Below are positions 35,344 to 47,021 of a stretch of 64,000 nt of DNA, in pieces (the stretch's first letter is position 1; every line of letters starts with the position of its first letter). The position numbers and the translations under genes were made by a program. Origin of the DNA: Epiperipatus broadwayi (taxonomy: Eukaryota > Onychophora > Udeonychophora > Euonychophora > Peripatidae). The stretch is taken from assembly GCA_028023455.1 (NCBI GenBank), contig JAQFVV010001037.1, positions 61,603 through 125,602 on the forward strand. The letters run 5' to 3'. The notes under the pieces were generated by a model, which was not told the DNA's origin, did not search any database, and was given only the letters and a program-made list of their open reading frames with translations.

Positions 35344-37505
35344 TATACCGAGACAAAGTCGGTATATGTAAACACACACACACTCAAACATTATAAAATA
35401 CTCTTAACGTTATATTTTGTAACCTTTAATAGTTTTCTTTCCACATTTTCTAAAATACATTTGTAAAAATAAAGATAATAATTGTCTCATTAAATAGTTA
35501 AGGCTTTCGTATAAATTAATAATATAACATTCTCTAAAAAAATATAATAAAAGAAAATATAATATGCTCTTATAAATATTAATAGATAATTTTCACTTGT
35601 ATACGCCACGGGGTATTTGAAAAAGGGTTTCTTTTAGAATTAGAATTATAGTAAAAATAAAACTTTTAGAAATGATTTGAGAAAAGATTAAATGCTCGAC
35701 TTCTAAGTTAATGTAAATTGCATTGTTCTTGTAAGACACGCACACACGCATGCACTCAAAGTGTGAATGAATAGAAGTTGGTTAACAGAGATTGCAACAT
35801 GAGATTGCCTAGACCTAAAAATTGCCTTAAGCACAAGGATTGAGTGAACATTTACATCGAACGCGGACCCTAACGACAACTCTAAAAATATGGAACTCTG
35901 GGGGGAGATTGGATCCTAAGATAAAATCCATCTCTTATAAATATCCCGAAAAATCTATTCAATGAAGAACTTGATATTGTTGCTTAATATGTTTTTCGCT
36001 TAACGTGTTTATTTGATATAGCGTAATATAAAATAATATTCTTTCGTTTCGCCGTATCCGAATTCAAGATGATCATTGTGAAATTAATACTGAGAGCGTC
36101 GATTATCATGATGGGCTAGGAAACCCGTCAGTGACTGATCGACGCTCCGCCACCAAATATCTCCGAAGCTATGAATATTTAACGACATCTCCACTTGAAA
36201 CTAATGTTCCGATCAAAAAATAATGTTCCGATCAAATAATAATGTTCCGAGAAATACCAGAATCGTCCAGACCATGCTATGCTCCACTTTGAATAAAACA
36301 AATAAATTCATCATGAAGATGCCATATCCCACGTTCAAATCCTCATTTCATTCGAAGCAGCGGAAGTCGAAATCCAAATCCTAGGTAAACAATTTATTTT
36401 ACTTTATGTTTTCATTCACTCCACTCGTAAACTCTTAAAGGCAATCTCATAGTTAACTAACTTACACTTGCGTAAATTAAATCATAAAAGATTCCATAAT
36501 ATTTAACCTATTATTGTAACTTATCTTTGTGTAACCTCAACATTCATAAAATCAAATTTAATCTTAGGACTTTTCCAAAACATGAACTTTAACCTTAATT
36601 ATTATCTAATATGCCATCGTAATTACTTGAAAATATAAAATGAAACTTGTATTCCATATTGTATAATGTATAATATATTTCTTTCTGTGCGGGTGCGTGA
36701 ATGCATGTGTGTGCGTGTGCAAATAAATTGTGAATTAATATTGCTTTTTTATATTTAATAAATTTGTTCAGTATATAAACAAGTCGAGCATTTCTCAAAT
36801 CTTTTCGTACAATTAAATTCTTACTTATTTCTTTTTTTTTAATCTTCAATAAAGTTATCATTTAATTACACTAATTTAGATTTATATTTGTTTACTTAAC
36901 CATTTGTTTCTTTTTTAAAATGTCTTTTGCCAACATCGTGCCGTAAGTCACGATGTTTATTTATTTACTCTTAGTTAAGATAGGTTAAGAATTGGGCGGG
37001 CCTATAATAAAATGTAAATAAATGTTTAATGCGAATATTGAAAGTAATTCATAGGGGGGATGATCTTAGAAGTTTAATTGTTTTGGAGGGATGAACGAAC
37101 AGTCGTATTGGTCACCAACAACCAATAGTTAAGTCCAGTACTAGGATCGCTCAGTCAATAAACAAAACTTCCTTCCCATTAGTGTACAATGCGTCTTTTA
37201 CGTAAGGAGTAATTGCTGAGACAATTACATCGTGGCCCTGAGTGACCCGATTGGTCCATGCTAGGAGTTGGAGCTAGTGGGCGGGATTAGACTTCGGAAT
37301 CGTTTTGACATGACGTAAGGTGATACGAGAAGTTAAATAATAATTAAATCATCGTGTCTGGCGCCCCCTTGTATTGATAGTGAATAATTACCGATATAAG
37401 AAAATAAATAAAGCTTTACGCTATGTCATGTTTATTTCGGAGCTCTCGATCTCTTTTAGGAAAATACGGGTAGATCTAAACATCTAAATAAAGCGCCCTG
37501 TAACA
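35344..37505 (+). repeat. 3' LTR, 2,162 bp
   Basis: Matches the left LTR from the terminal hairpin to about 37,470 with few changes. The final ~35 bases before GTAACA differ strongly from the left copy. The left version reads toward GGCGGACG-GTAACA and the right toward AAGCGCCCT-GTAACA. Beyond it lies (AT)n. Confidence 0.88.
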
Positions 37506-38530
37506 ATATATATATATAGTCCATGTATTTGTCACAGTCATTTTTAAATAGAGCTTAAAAATAGTTAGTTGTAAAAAAAATTATAGTAGTCTATATTATT
37601 TTATATTGATTTTGTGAATAAAATAGATTTAAATTTGTTAAATAAAAAGTGTGTAAAGAGATTTAAAGTATTTCAAAGTTATTTTAATCTAGTTTAACCT
37701 TTTCCTCATCAAAAATTCCACTTGGCCAAGTAAGGTAAAATTTAAACTTTAAATTGGTCAATTACAGAATCAGCTGTAAAAATATATTCATCTATTAATA
37801 TTATATTTGTTTTAGTTTCATTTGTAAAAAGCAAATTAATAATTTGTCAGAATATAAAAGTGAATGAAAGTTTTTTCAAAAATAAATTTCTATTTATAAT
37901 TATAAAAATATTTTATAGTAAAGAACCTAAAAAGAACATTTATAACCTATTAGAAAATGGTGTACATCATTGATTTTCTTTCTCAATTTATGTTTGTGTA
38001 AAAGTAAATAATTTTTACTAAAATCTTAACCTATTTTTCTAAAATAATTTTATTTTTAGCATATTTTATCAAAATAATTTATAATATGAAAAAAAATACT
38101 AAAAAAAATACTCTAAACCATTCATTTTCATTTTCAAAATCAAAACAAAGAAGTTGGAGCAATGAAAATTGTTGACAAGTGCTCTCTTTTGTTCAATATG
38201 AGCAACAACCACTCAGCGCCTAGGAAAGTCCACTTTCTCCCATTTTAAAACTTTAAATTTAAATATTATTGATTTTTTACTTATAAAGTAATTCTAGAGA
38301 GGGCAGCATCTTATGGTACTTTTTAAGCTTTAAAATGAGTTTAAATTCACTCTGATAACATAAAAATTACCGGTTTTATAACCAATTTGATTATAACCAG
38401 CAAAATTGACAGAAAGGTTAAATAATAAAAGTACTATTTTATATGTTATTTGAAAGATAAAAGTAATTATTGTTTATTGTATTTAACTAATATAATATTG
38501 AAACAATAGTTTAATTACAGTATTAAATAT
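37506..38530. other. AT-rich stretch, no gene seen
   Basis: Begins with the (AT)n target of the LTR element. No gene or repeat recognised. Confidence 0.55.
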
Positions 38531-38727
38531 TAAACAATAATAATTAAACAGCATTAAACTGTTGCACATGCACTTTGGATTTTAAATATAAAATTAATGA
38601 ATACTAACACTTCAACCACATGATAAAGTTTTTATCATGTGGTTGAAGTGTTAGTATTCATTCATTTTATATTTAAAATCCAAAGTGCATGTGCAACAGT
38701 TTAATGCTGTTTAAATATTATTGTTTA
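38531..38727. repeat. Near-perfect long palindrome, ~197 bp
   Basis: Two arms of about 98 bases with almost no loop (centre about 38,629) and only a few mismatches. Blocks such as CACTTCAACCACATGATAAA and its complement meet at the centre. It would form a long hairpin. A diverged half copy lies at 45,079-45,155, so this is a dispersed family (foldback or MITE-like). Confidence 0.9.
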
Positions 38728-39498
38728 TAAAAAACATTGCGCTATATAAAATAATTGACTTATATACAGTATTAAATATTATATAATATATCTAATATAA
38801 TTTAAGCAATTTTCATTATTTAAATTATTATTCAAAATTATTAGTAATTAAATCCTTCTAGAATGTTCTAAAAGTGTCACATGTCTTGAAAGTGTGTGTG
38901 TTGACTGTAAGCTTTCATGTGTTAGGAAAACTATAATGATTTGTACACTTGTTAGCAAAATTAGAAGCATTAAAATGTTGCAAATAATATTTTAAAAATA
39001 ACAGTTAAATTTACTGTATTGTTTAAATAATATTTTTTATTTTAAAATTAGTATTTTAAGTTATTTAATATTATAGAAATGTTAAATAAGTTTTATTATA
39101 TTTAAAATGATGAGTCATAATTTAAAAAATTGTTCTGTAGAGAAAATAAATTGTTTTATGTGTAAATTAGTATTAGATAAGAAATTGGTTTAACCAATGA
39201 AATTACTAGATAGGATAAGTATAAATAGAGGTGTTCAATCAGTCTAGACAGTGTTAATTATTAATATTTTGTTTAATCTTGTTTTGTTTGTCTAATCTAG
39301 TTTTGTTTGAAGTTGTAATTTTTTATAAAATTATTTTTTTCATTTAAAAGTTAAATATATAATTTTAAATAATTATTTTAAAGTACTCAATGTCTGAGTG
39401 AATTTAATTATTTTCTATCTACAAAATTTTATTTTGAAACTTGACGAAAAACTACGATAATTTTATGGAAACCAATAGTAGTTATCAAAGCATTGGCC
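38728..39498. other. AT-rich stretch, promoter-like site only
   Basis: No coding frame. It holds a TATA-like site at 39,220 (listed separately), and sequence near 39,478-39,496 (TTATCAAAGCATTGG) that loosely recalls the initiator-Met tRNA primer site of copia elements. Both could belong to an LTR remnant, but I cannot find its partner. Confidence 0.35.
39220..39253 (+). promoter_or_regulatory. Core-promoter-like TATA and initiator
   Basis: TATAAATAG at 39,220 is followed 30 bases on by ACAGT (39,249-39,253), the usual TATA-to-start spacing with an arthropod-style initiator. No gene follows on the plus strand, so it may be part of a decayed LTR or chance. Confidence 0.25.
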
Positions 39499-39539
39499 TG
39501 TAATAATATAACTTTGGCATGGCCAATATATCTATTACA
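39499..39539. repeat. Dispersed direct repeat, left copy
   Basis: A 41-base sequence with inverted ends (TGTAATA ... TATTACA) and a central TGGCATGGCCA. It recurs at 43,164-43,202, 3.66 kb away and in the same orientation, with very few differences. The two copies bracket the coiled-coil ORF remains. Confidence 0.8.
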
Positions 39540-39901
39540 CTTCATCTCTCAGCAAGATGAGAGAATAGGACTGTGAAATATTCCATTTCTCTTCTCCAAT
39601 CACAATCCCATCAATAATAATTTTATATGATTATTCCTTGACATTTTTGTCAAAATGATTTTAAAAAAACATTTTTCTGCCAAAATTATTAATTCTTCAA
39701 TAAATCTTGAGTCAATAGAGAGCAATACATCTTTTATTTATTTTTAATATCAGCTTTTACATCTTGACAAATAAGCTCTAAGCAGAGATGGGATTAGTAA
39801 CCTCTTGAATTTCACTTTGATTTTTTTCTCATCTTGAATATTGTTAGTTACTTTAGCCTGATTTGAAATTTTCTCTCTTTTCTATCTGGATCTGCCTCTT
39901 T

Positions 39902-41430
39902 CTATTTGTTTTCCATTTTTTGTAATGATTCACTTGCACCTTGAATGGGAGATAAAGATGGTGATTGCTTCTTAAAAACTTTTGTGTATATCTTAGACTT
40001 ACTCCTTGAGCACAATTTCACTTCAGTTCTATGTTTCATAATTTTTTTTAGTTCTCTACTGACTTTTATAAGATTGATATCTTGTATTATAATCAACCTT
40101 CATGCTATCAATGGATAAAATACCTTTTTTAAATGATGGATGGGCTACCATAGGAAGTTTACTTTTCTCACTCTGATTGTGGTAACTCATATCTTCAGCA
40201 TTGAAGAAATGTGCCACCTCTTCAATAATATTTTTATCAGTACTAATAAACATCTGCTCAATCTTGAAAGGTATGTTGTGCTTTATATTCCTATTAATTG
40301 ACTTTTAGTAATCCCATATGCAGACAATATTTTAATCTGGCAAGATGTCTTCTAAAGAATTGTGCATAGGTTTCATGCCCTTTTATCAATTGCTTCCTAT
40401 TTTTTTTCTGACCAACAAAAGTTGCTTAAAATCTGCTTTTTATATTCTGGATAAATAGTCAGTTTGCTTATCAGTGAATTCCACCATTACTTAGCCGGTT
40501 CATTTAGGTTGTTATATACAATGGCTATTTACTCTTTTTTAATTAGCTGATTCAGTTCAAAATAGATTTCTAAACTATCTAGATGCTCAGTTGGCATCTT
40601 TCTTGCATCTTCTCTAAATGTTTTTATTTTCAAAATTAATTGATACTTTTTGTATTTTCGCCAAGTCCATGTTGGCTTTTAACTAAGGTATCATTTTAAC
40701 TGATGTATCATTTTGTTTTTCTTGAAGCATTGTTTTCAGAGTATTAAATTGATTTTTTTCTCTATACTGTAGTACAGTCTCTTTCAATTTATTATAATTT
40801 GCTTTTATGTCATTTATAGTGAGAACCATTTCTTTGAATGAAAAATCTTCCATTTGAAGTGTGCTTATTTTTTCCTCATCATTCACTTCCAGATTCTGCA
40901 ATTTTTCTCCCAAGCTTAAATTATTTTGGTAAGTTCTAACAGCTTCATGGACCATATTCTGCATACAATATTTTTTTTATGAACTACATCTTTTCCTGGA
41001 CTTGTTCATCTATTCGTTTTATCAACTGTTTCTTCAGAGTGATTATATTATTTTCTACTCATTATAATTTTTCTTTCATTTCTTTTTTGATTTGAACATG
41101 CATTTCTTTTATTTCTTTTTAAGTTTTATTCAGTTTATTTTTTTTTATCATTTTATTATACATTTGTTTGATTTCTACCCGCATTTTTTTTAAAATTTTA
41201 TTCTGCATTTCTTCTTGATTTTTATCTATTTCATTATGCATTTTCTTTTGATTTTGGTTTATTGCTGCTAGCATTTTATTAATTTGTTTATCTCTTCTAT
41301 CATTATCTTTATTCATTTGATTTATTACTGCTAGGAAGATTTCCAATGTGAGTGTGGCTGCAGCTGGCTTTTGCTCCTCAGGCACTTGCACTGTTGAACT
41401 ATCCTCTTCTATCACAGTCTTCTTCTCCAT
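39902..41430 (-). pseudogene. Broken coiled-coil ORF, possibly retrotransposon gag
   Basis: Several consecutive minus-strand frames appear to be one decayed gene. The start at 41,430 opens with an acidic stretch (V-I-E-E-D-S-S) and then a long K/N/Q/E-rich helix with repeats of I-N-K-M and E-I-D-K-N-Q-E-E-M (residues ~30-100). Frames at 40,964-40,683, 40,253-40,056 and 40,096-39,902 carry on the same lysine-rich helical style (M-E-D-F-S-F-K-E-M-V-L-T-I-N-D). Length and coiled coil recall the N-terminal part of some gag proteins, but I see no capsid motif, zinc knuckle, protease or RT. It lies between the 41-bp repeats at 39,499 and 43,164. Function is unrecognised; stops between the frames make it inactive. 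Confidence 0.45.
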
Positions 41431-41439
41431 TGGTTGACT

Positions 41440-43163
41440 TTTTTAGTATCAAGTGTCTTCATATTTATTTGTTGCTGACTGTTTTTCTTCTTTAACCATG
41501 TTAATATTAAACTCAATATAGCTCTTTATTAATTTTTCAGTTCATTCTCTTTTTCTTCTTTACTTCTATCGATTAATAGCAGCATCAGCTCCACCCCAAT
41601 ACAATGCCAACCACATCTTCTCTCATTTAATTTTAATCTTGGTTTTTTTATTTTTTTATATATTTAATCCAAACAAAATTCTTATTTCATTTTATGCATG
41701 TATATACACCACACATATCTTTATTCTAATAAGATATTCAAGGCTTTCAACATTGTTGATACCACTTTATGTACAGACACTATCATCTTCTTTATCAGAA
41801 CAAAGTACTCAATGCCACTATATTGTCAGCACTAATTTATGTAATGGTAATGCTCTTCAATAGCAGCAATAATATTGGGCTCATAGTTTTTTATCTACAA
41901 CTTACTGTTGATATTCATTTTTACTTTAACCACCATACATTCCAGATATAACATATCATAGAGTATGTGGGTTGTACAGATTGTGTAGTGTTAATTGCTT
42001 ATATTTTATTAGCAATGTTATATATAAGCTAAAAGTAATATAGCAATATGCTAACTTAATATAATTAATTTGTGTTTTTCATGAAATAGAATATTTTATT
42101 CCATTAAATGCATGAAATAATAAGAAATGCATAGATAAAGAAATAATTTATTAATGAAAAAATAAGACAATAAATTAATCAATAAGTAATAAAATAAATC
42201 ATGAGAATCTTTTTTGAGAATTTTCTTTCTTGAGTACTTTTTATATCTTGAAGATTACAATAAAAGTTCAAATGCTTTTTTTTTTTAATTTTATGCAATA
42301 ACTTTTTACATTAAATAGAAGAATTATTATCTTCATTTATTTCTAGATAGTTTTTCTGGAAATAATTTTAGATACTTTATTATTCTAGATTATTATACAG
42401 TTTATACTCTAAAGAATTTAAGTCAAAATTTCTAGAGTTCCTTTATAACTAAGAAAAGAATAGCATTTTGACAAGTTTGAAAATGATTTTCATTCTTTAA
42501 TTTTTTTTTAATTTTATAAATATTCTTTTTCTTTATTTATCCTGAATATTCATAAATAGCAAACAATATCAAAGCATTAAAAGTTCTGGCTTCAAAATAT
42601 CTTACCACTGTCTGAAAATACTTTTCTTCTTTTAAATAATTTCTTTCTCTTTTCAGTATCATTAAATTAAATGTTAAAGTTAATTATATGAGGCATTCAT
42701 ATCCTTATTTCATTTCTTACAATACATTTTTAAAGTTCCTTTTACCAATAGCAGTTTTAAAACCATTTGGTAAAGAATGTAGATCAGGCATTTGCACTAG
42801 GATAGAAAGCAATGACCTATTTGCTTTAATAACTTAGAACTTCATATTCCATGTAAACCTTAGTACAAAGAATCTTTCCATCTCTTTAAATAAATAAAAA
42901 AAAATTATTTGTTATGTATCCAACAAGGAATATTTTATAGATTATTTATTTCACTTTTTTTCTGCTTTAAAGAAGAGTGGGAGAGAAACAAAAAAAAAAT
43001 CTATCACATTTTAATATTTTTCCATTTCATTTATTTATCAACACTTTAACTGTATTTTTACAAATCTTTTTGGGGTCATCTCCACAATAAATTTAATAAA
43101 TTTTATTTGTAACAAAAGGGGAGATTAATAAAATAAATATATCACATTATTTTTTTGAAAATA
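41440..43163. other. AT-rich stretch, no gene seen
   Basis: Two small plus-strand frames at 41,639-41,951 lack any domain. Nothing else is recognised. Confidence 0.5.
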
Positions 43164-43202
43164 TAATAATATAACTTTGGCATGGCCAATATAACTGTTA
43201 CA
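43164..43202. repeat. Dispersed direct repeat, right copy
   Basis: The partner of the 39,499 copy (TAATAATATAACTTTGGCAT, then GGCCAATATA, ending TTACA). An (AT)n run follows directly. Confidence 0.8.
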
Positions 43203-43220
43203 ATATATATATATATATAT

Positions 43221-45075
43221 TAGATACTAAAATTCTACCATGACCATGGTTTCACTTATTAACAAATAGACCTCAAGTGAAAAACAATTAGATACATTAA
43301 CATATAGAAATAAAACAAAAATAACCTTCCTATAAATCACTTTAAAAAGATTTATGATTAGAATTTTTAATTTTTTTAAATTTTTTTTTTCATGGTCAAA
43401 AAATATATTATGATCTGTATATTAAGGTCTTCGATATACAAAGCCAAGTTGTGATAGGTCTATTTTTAGCTCTACTCTTATTAACTTTTAATTTTCTTCT
43501 TAAGATTTAATTTATCTAGACCTATATAAATTTTACAGCAAATGCAAGGAATCATCTAAATTATATTAGGAATACATTTACTATCACTTATTTGTTGTGC
43601 ACTATTTAATAATGAATTTAAATCAAGATTTTTTTTAAAACAACTTTCATACCACTCAGTAAATGACTATTCATAAATTGATGGCTATAATGGTAAGCAA
43701 TAAATGCATTATTTTACTAACATTTAAGTTTTTAATAATATCATGTCTATACATATTTTTATTAAATATATTATTTCTAAATTCATGATTATAACTCAAT
43801 TCAATATAATCAATAACCAATTCTCTTGAAATAATACTTTCAAAATCATTAAGTCTTTACTCCCATAACAAAAAGTTAATAAAAAATTTTTTTACAAGTA
43901 AAAGGTTGATAATGGTCAGGCCTTATTATATTTCTTAACATTTTTATGTTTAATCAAGTTTATCAACATTCAGATGTAAAAAAATTTAATTTAACAAAAT
44001 AAAAGTACTCTCCTCAACAGTAAAAATTAATGCTACAGTCAAAAATATTGAAGCTCTCAAAAAAATTTATCATCTTATCTTTTTGAATAACAATCATCAA
44101 CACACCTAGTAAATAATTTTTAAAAAAGAGGAAAATAGTTAATAACAAAAAAATCAATTTAAATAGAGTACATTAAAGGAGACATAACATAATCAATAAA
44201 CCATCCCTTTTTAATCTTATAAAACATATATATTATACAGAGCTACATTGAATCATAATTACAAAAGCAAATTATAAACAACCTTAACCTTATTTGCAGA
44301 AAAATATTTGTTTCTCTGACACATATAGAGATGCATTAATATTTTTAATACATATTTTCAATGTTTAAACTATCAAGTACACAGTCATTCTCTAAAACAA
44401 AGCAGTTATTTTTTTTAAATGTCTCACAAGAAAAAGTGACACAAAATTGTCCAAAAATAATGTTATTTTAAAAAAAATATATATAAGAAATTTTAAATCT
44501 CTAGAACACAATAAAATGCTTCTACAAATAATAAGAAATAAACAATTAGATCAGAGGGAAATATTTGTTTTGGCCTCAAGGCAAATAGATCTTAGGATTG
44601 AAAGCCAATAATATTGTCATATTAAAAGAAGACAAGAGTAGCCACTTTTTTTTCATGATTAATAAGAATTTTAGTGAAAAAAAATTTAAATAATGTTTTT
44701 TGGGAATTAAATAATGGTAAGTTTAAATTGTGATTCTGGTAAGAAATAAAATCTAAGTTCATTGATATGAAGAAAAATATGAAAAATAAAAAATAATTTA
44801 TTAGAACTACTTATTTAAATTGTTATCTTAGCAGTTTTATGCCTTCTAAAGTTTTCTTTAATCCTAGGATTCATCAAGATAATTTTCCTTGAAAGAGTAA
44901 TTTTGATTTTTACAGGGGATGGGGGTTATTGAAAAAAATTTGAAATTTTTTTAAAAATTATATTAATTTTCGTCAGTTTTGTGTTTCTTTGTTTTTTGAG
45001 CATTTAATAAAATAAATGAGTTTGTTTTAAGAATGATTGTATTTGGTAGTTAAATATTATAATACTAATGAATGG
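43221..45075. other. AT-rich stretch, no gene seen
   Basis: No supported gene or repeat. Confidence 0.55.
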
Positions 45076-45078
45076 CTA

Positions 45079-45155
45079 AAACAACTGCACATGCGCTTTA
45101 CAGTTGTAACACTATAATGAATACTCTTACTTCCAAACACAAGATAAAGTCTTTT
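45079..45155. repeat. Diverged half copy of the 38.5-kb palindrome
   Basis: ACTGCACATGCGCTTT, then AATGAATACT, and ACACAAGATAAAGT follow the order of the left arm at 38,560-38,628. There are substitutions and a deletion of about 20 bases. The right arm is missing. Confidence 0.6.
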
Positions 45156-45406
45156 TAAAAGACAGAATATTGAAAAATATATCTATCAGTTAATAGATTA
45201 AAAGATATTAATGTATTTCTTTCTGTTTTAAGGAAACAAATATTTTTTTGCTGATATGATTAAAATTATTTATGATTTGTTTTTATTATTAGAGGTTTTA
45301 AGAGTATTTTATGTGTAATAATGTGTTTTATAAAACTAAAAAGAGATGGTTTATTGATAATATTTCTCTTTTAAAGTGCTATGACTATATTTGCTACCAA
45401 TTTAGA

Positions 45407-46208
45407 GTGCACCCATGGCCATTTTGAACTGCCCAAAACCATCGCTGACCACATCCAAGCAATAAATGATATCCAATAATTCACACATAGGCGCGATATG
45501 ACCTTTCATTACAAAATAGCAATTTATATCAATAATTAAAAAATTAAAGTGCAAATTTTGTATGGTCCTCACATGCTCAAGTGTAGATCTGATATTGACA
45601 TCAGAAGATCAAATGTGAATAATGGTATTTTTTCATCTCTATTTTTTTTTCTAACTACATGTAACAAAGGAAGTATGCAACATCACAATTTTTTCTGATA
45701 ACAAAAATCCAATTAATTATAAAATTGATACGCTTTATTTCAACATGTGGTTATAATCACATATTGTAATAAAATTTGTATTTTAGAAGTTATAAACTTT
45801 TATTATTTCAAAATTATAAGCTTGATTTGATCAATTTTACTTATTTCCACATGTGGTTATAGGCATATATTGTAATAAAATTATTATTTTAGAAGTTATA
45901 AGCTTTTAGTATTTCAAAAATATAAACTTGATTAGATTGCACTTCTGCAGTTTTTGTACAATACTTTGTATTGTTGAAAACATCCCCTCCTGCATATTTT
46001 GGCAATTTGCGATGTCATTATTATAATAAAGTTCATATTTTATAAGTTGTAGGCTTTTAGTATTTAGACTGCACTCACTGCCATTTTGAATTCTAAGGAC
46101 TGCCCAAAACCATGGCTGACACATCTAAGCATTATTCGATGTCATTTATCGCTCGGATATGTCAGTGGTTGTTTTGGGCAGTCCATAGAATTTAGATTGG
46201 CAGTAAGC
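45407..46208. mobile_element. Inverted-repeat element, ~0.8 kb, no coding
   Basis: The left end (GTGCACCCATGGCCATTTT, AACTGCCCAAAACCAT, AATAAATGATATCC) pairs over about 70 bases with the right end at 46,137-46,208. The right end read in complement gives GTGCTTACTGCCAAT, GACTGCCCAAAACAAC, GATAAATGACATCG. A further left-type arm sits at 46,075-46,130, so the right part is itself a hairpin. The middle has two copies of a ~105-bp unit (45,740 and 45,845) and a partial third. It looks like a non-autonomous DNA transposon or foldback. There is no transposase and no clear target duplication. Confidence 0.7.
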
Positions 46209-46305
46209 ACATTTGAAATCAGCACTCTATATTTTTTAGAGAATTGATAAGGTTGGTAATAGTTTATTTTGTATTCATTTTATTAAAAATAAAAATTTAA
46301 GAAAT

Positions 46306-46970
46306 ATGATAAGGCCAGACAGTTATCAATCTATTACTCATAACAAATTTTTTTTATTGAACTTTTGTTATAGAAATAAATGGCTTAATAATTTTGAAAA
46401 TAATGCTTATATCCAAAGAAATCAGTTTGTTTTTGATTATATTGAATTATGTTATAATCATGAATTTATTACAAATAATACATTTAATAAAAATATCTAT
46501 AGGTCTTATATTATAAAAATCTTAAATATTATTGAGAATAAAAAGTTTATTTCTTTACCATTTAATTAATCAATTTATAGATTGTTTTATAAGAATAGTA
46601 GTTATTTATTATGTTAAAAGTTGCTTACAACAAATGACTTGATTTCTGTTCATTATTAAATAACTCAAAACAATCAAATTATAGTAAATTTATTTGTGAT
46701 ATAGTTTATAAGATTCCTTGCAGGCAACATAAAAATTATATAGGTTAAAATAAATAAAGTATTTATGAAAGACTTCCAAGTTTATAAGAATAAAGATAAA
46801 AATAAGTATCCTAATTCAGCTTTGTATATTCATGAATGGAATCAGATTACAAAATATTATTTCACAAATGCAAGGGTTATCTATTGTGAGAAAAAAAAAT
46901 AAAAGAAGAGTCAAAGAAACTTTAATAATAAATCTTTTTGACTCCGAGGCTATTATCTCATGAAAATCTC
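46306..46970 (+). pseudogene. Penelope-like element relic (RT end and GIY-YIG endonuclease)
   Basis: An 87-codon frame at 46,306-46,569 ends in K-F-I-S-L-P-F, which fits the L-P-Y/F end of the Penelope RT C-terminal region. About 130 bases on, reading across frames, come K-I-P-C-R-Q-H-K-N-Y-I-G (about 46,708-46,745) and then K-Y-P-N-S-A-L-Y-I-H-E. Next are F-T-N-A-R-V-I-Y-C-E and R-R-V-K-E-T-L-I-I (to about 46,935). That is the residue order of the GIY-YIG nuclease of Penelope-like elements, with the N-Y-I-G tyrosine and glycine, the A-L-x-x-H and the K/R-R-x-x-K-E helix. Stops and at least one frameshift make it dead. No upstream RT palm is recognised. Confidence 0.6.
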
Positions 46971-47021
46971 CCTTGATATTTAATGTGAATGGCATTTAAA
47001 ATGGTTTATGATAACAATCAA

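Larger units (their letters stand above)
30739..37505 (+). mobile_element. LTR retrotransposon with gag but no pol (TR-GAG type)
   Basis: Two direct repeats of about 2.15 kb flank a 2.45 kb internal region. A primer-binding site (TGGCGCTTCC...) starts two bases after the left LTR. The internal region has one intact gag frame and a short purine-rich stretch (GCGGGGA) just before the right LTR. There is no protease, RT, RNase H or integrase. By eye the LTRs differ at about 40 places in about 2.1 kb (about 98% alike), so insertion is fairly recent. It sits in an (AT)n tract, which hides the target duplication. Internal GC content is clearly above the surroundings. It would need pol enzymes from another element. 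It could be a deleted copy of a complete element or a member of a standing pol-less family. Confidence 0.88.

Noticed and set aside
46306-46569. 87-codon frame as a stand-alone host gene
   Set aside because: Its end matches the RT C-terminal region of Penelope-like elements, and GIY-YIG remains follow, so it belongs to a mobile-element relic.
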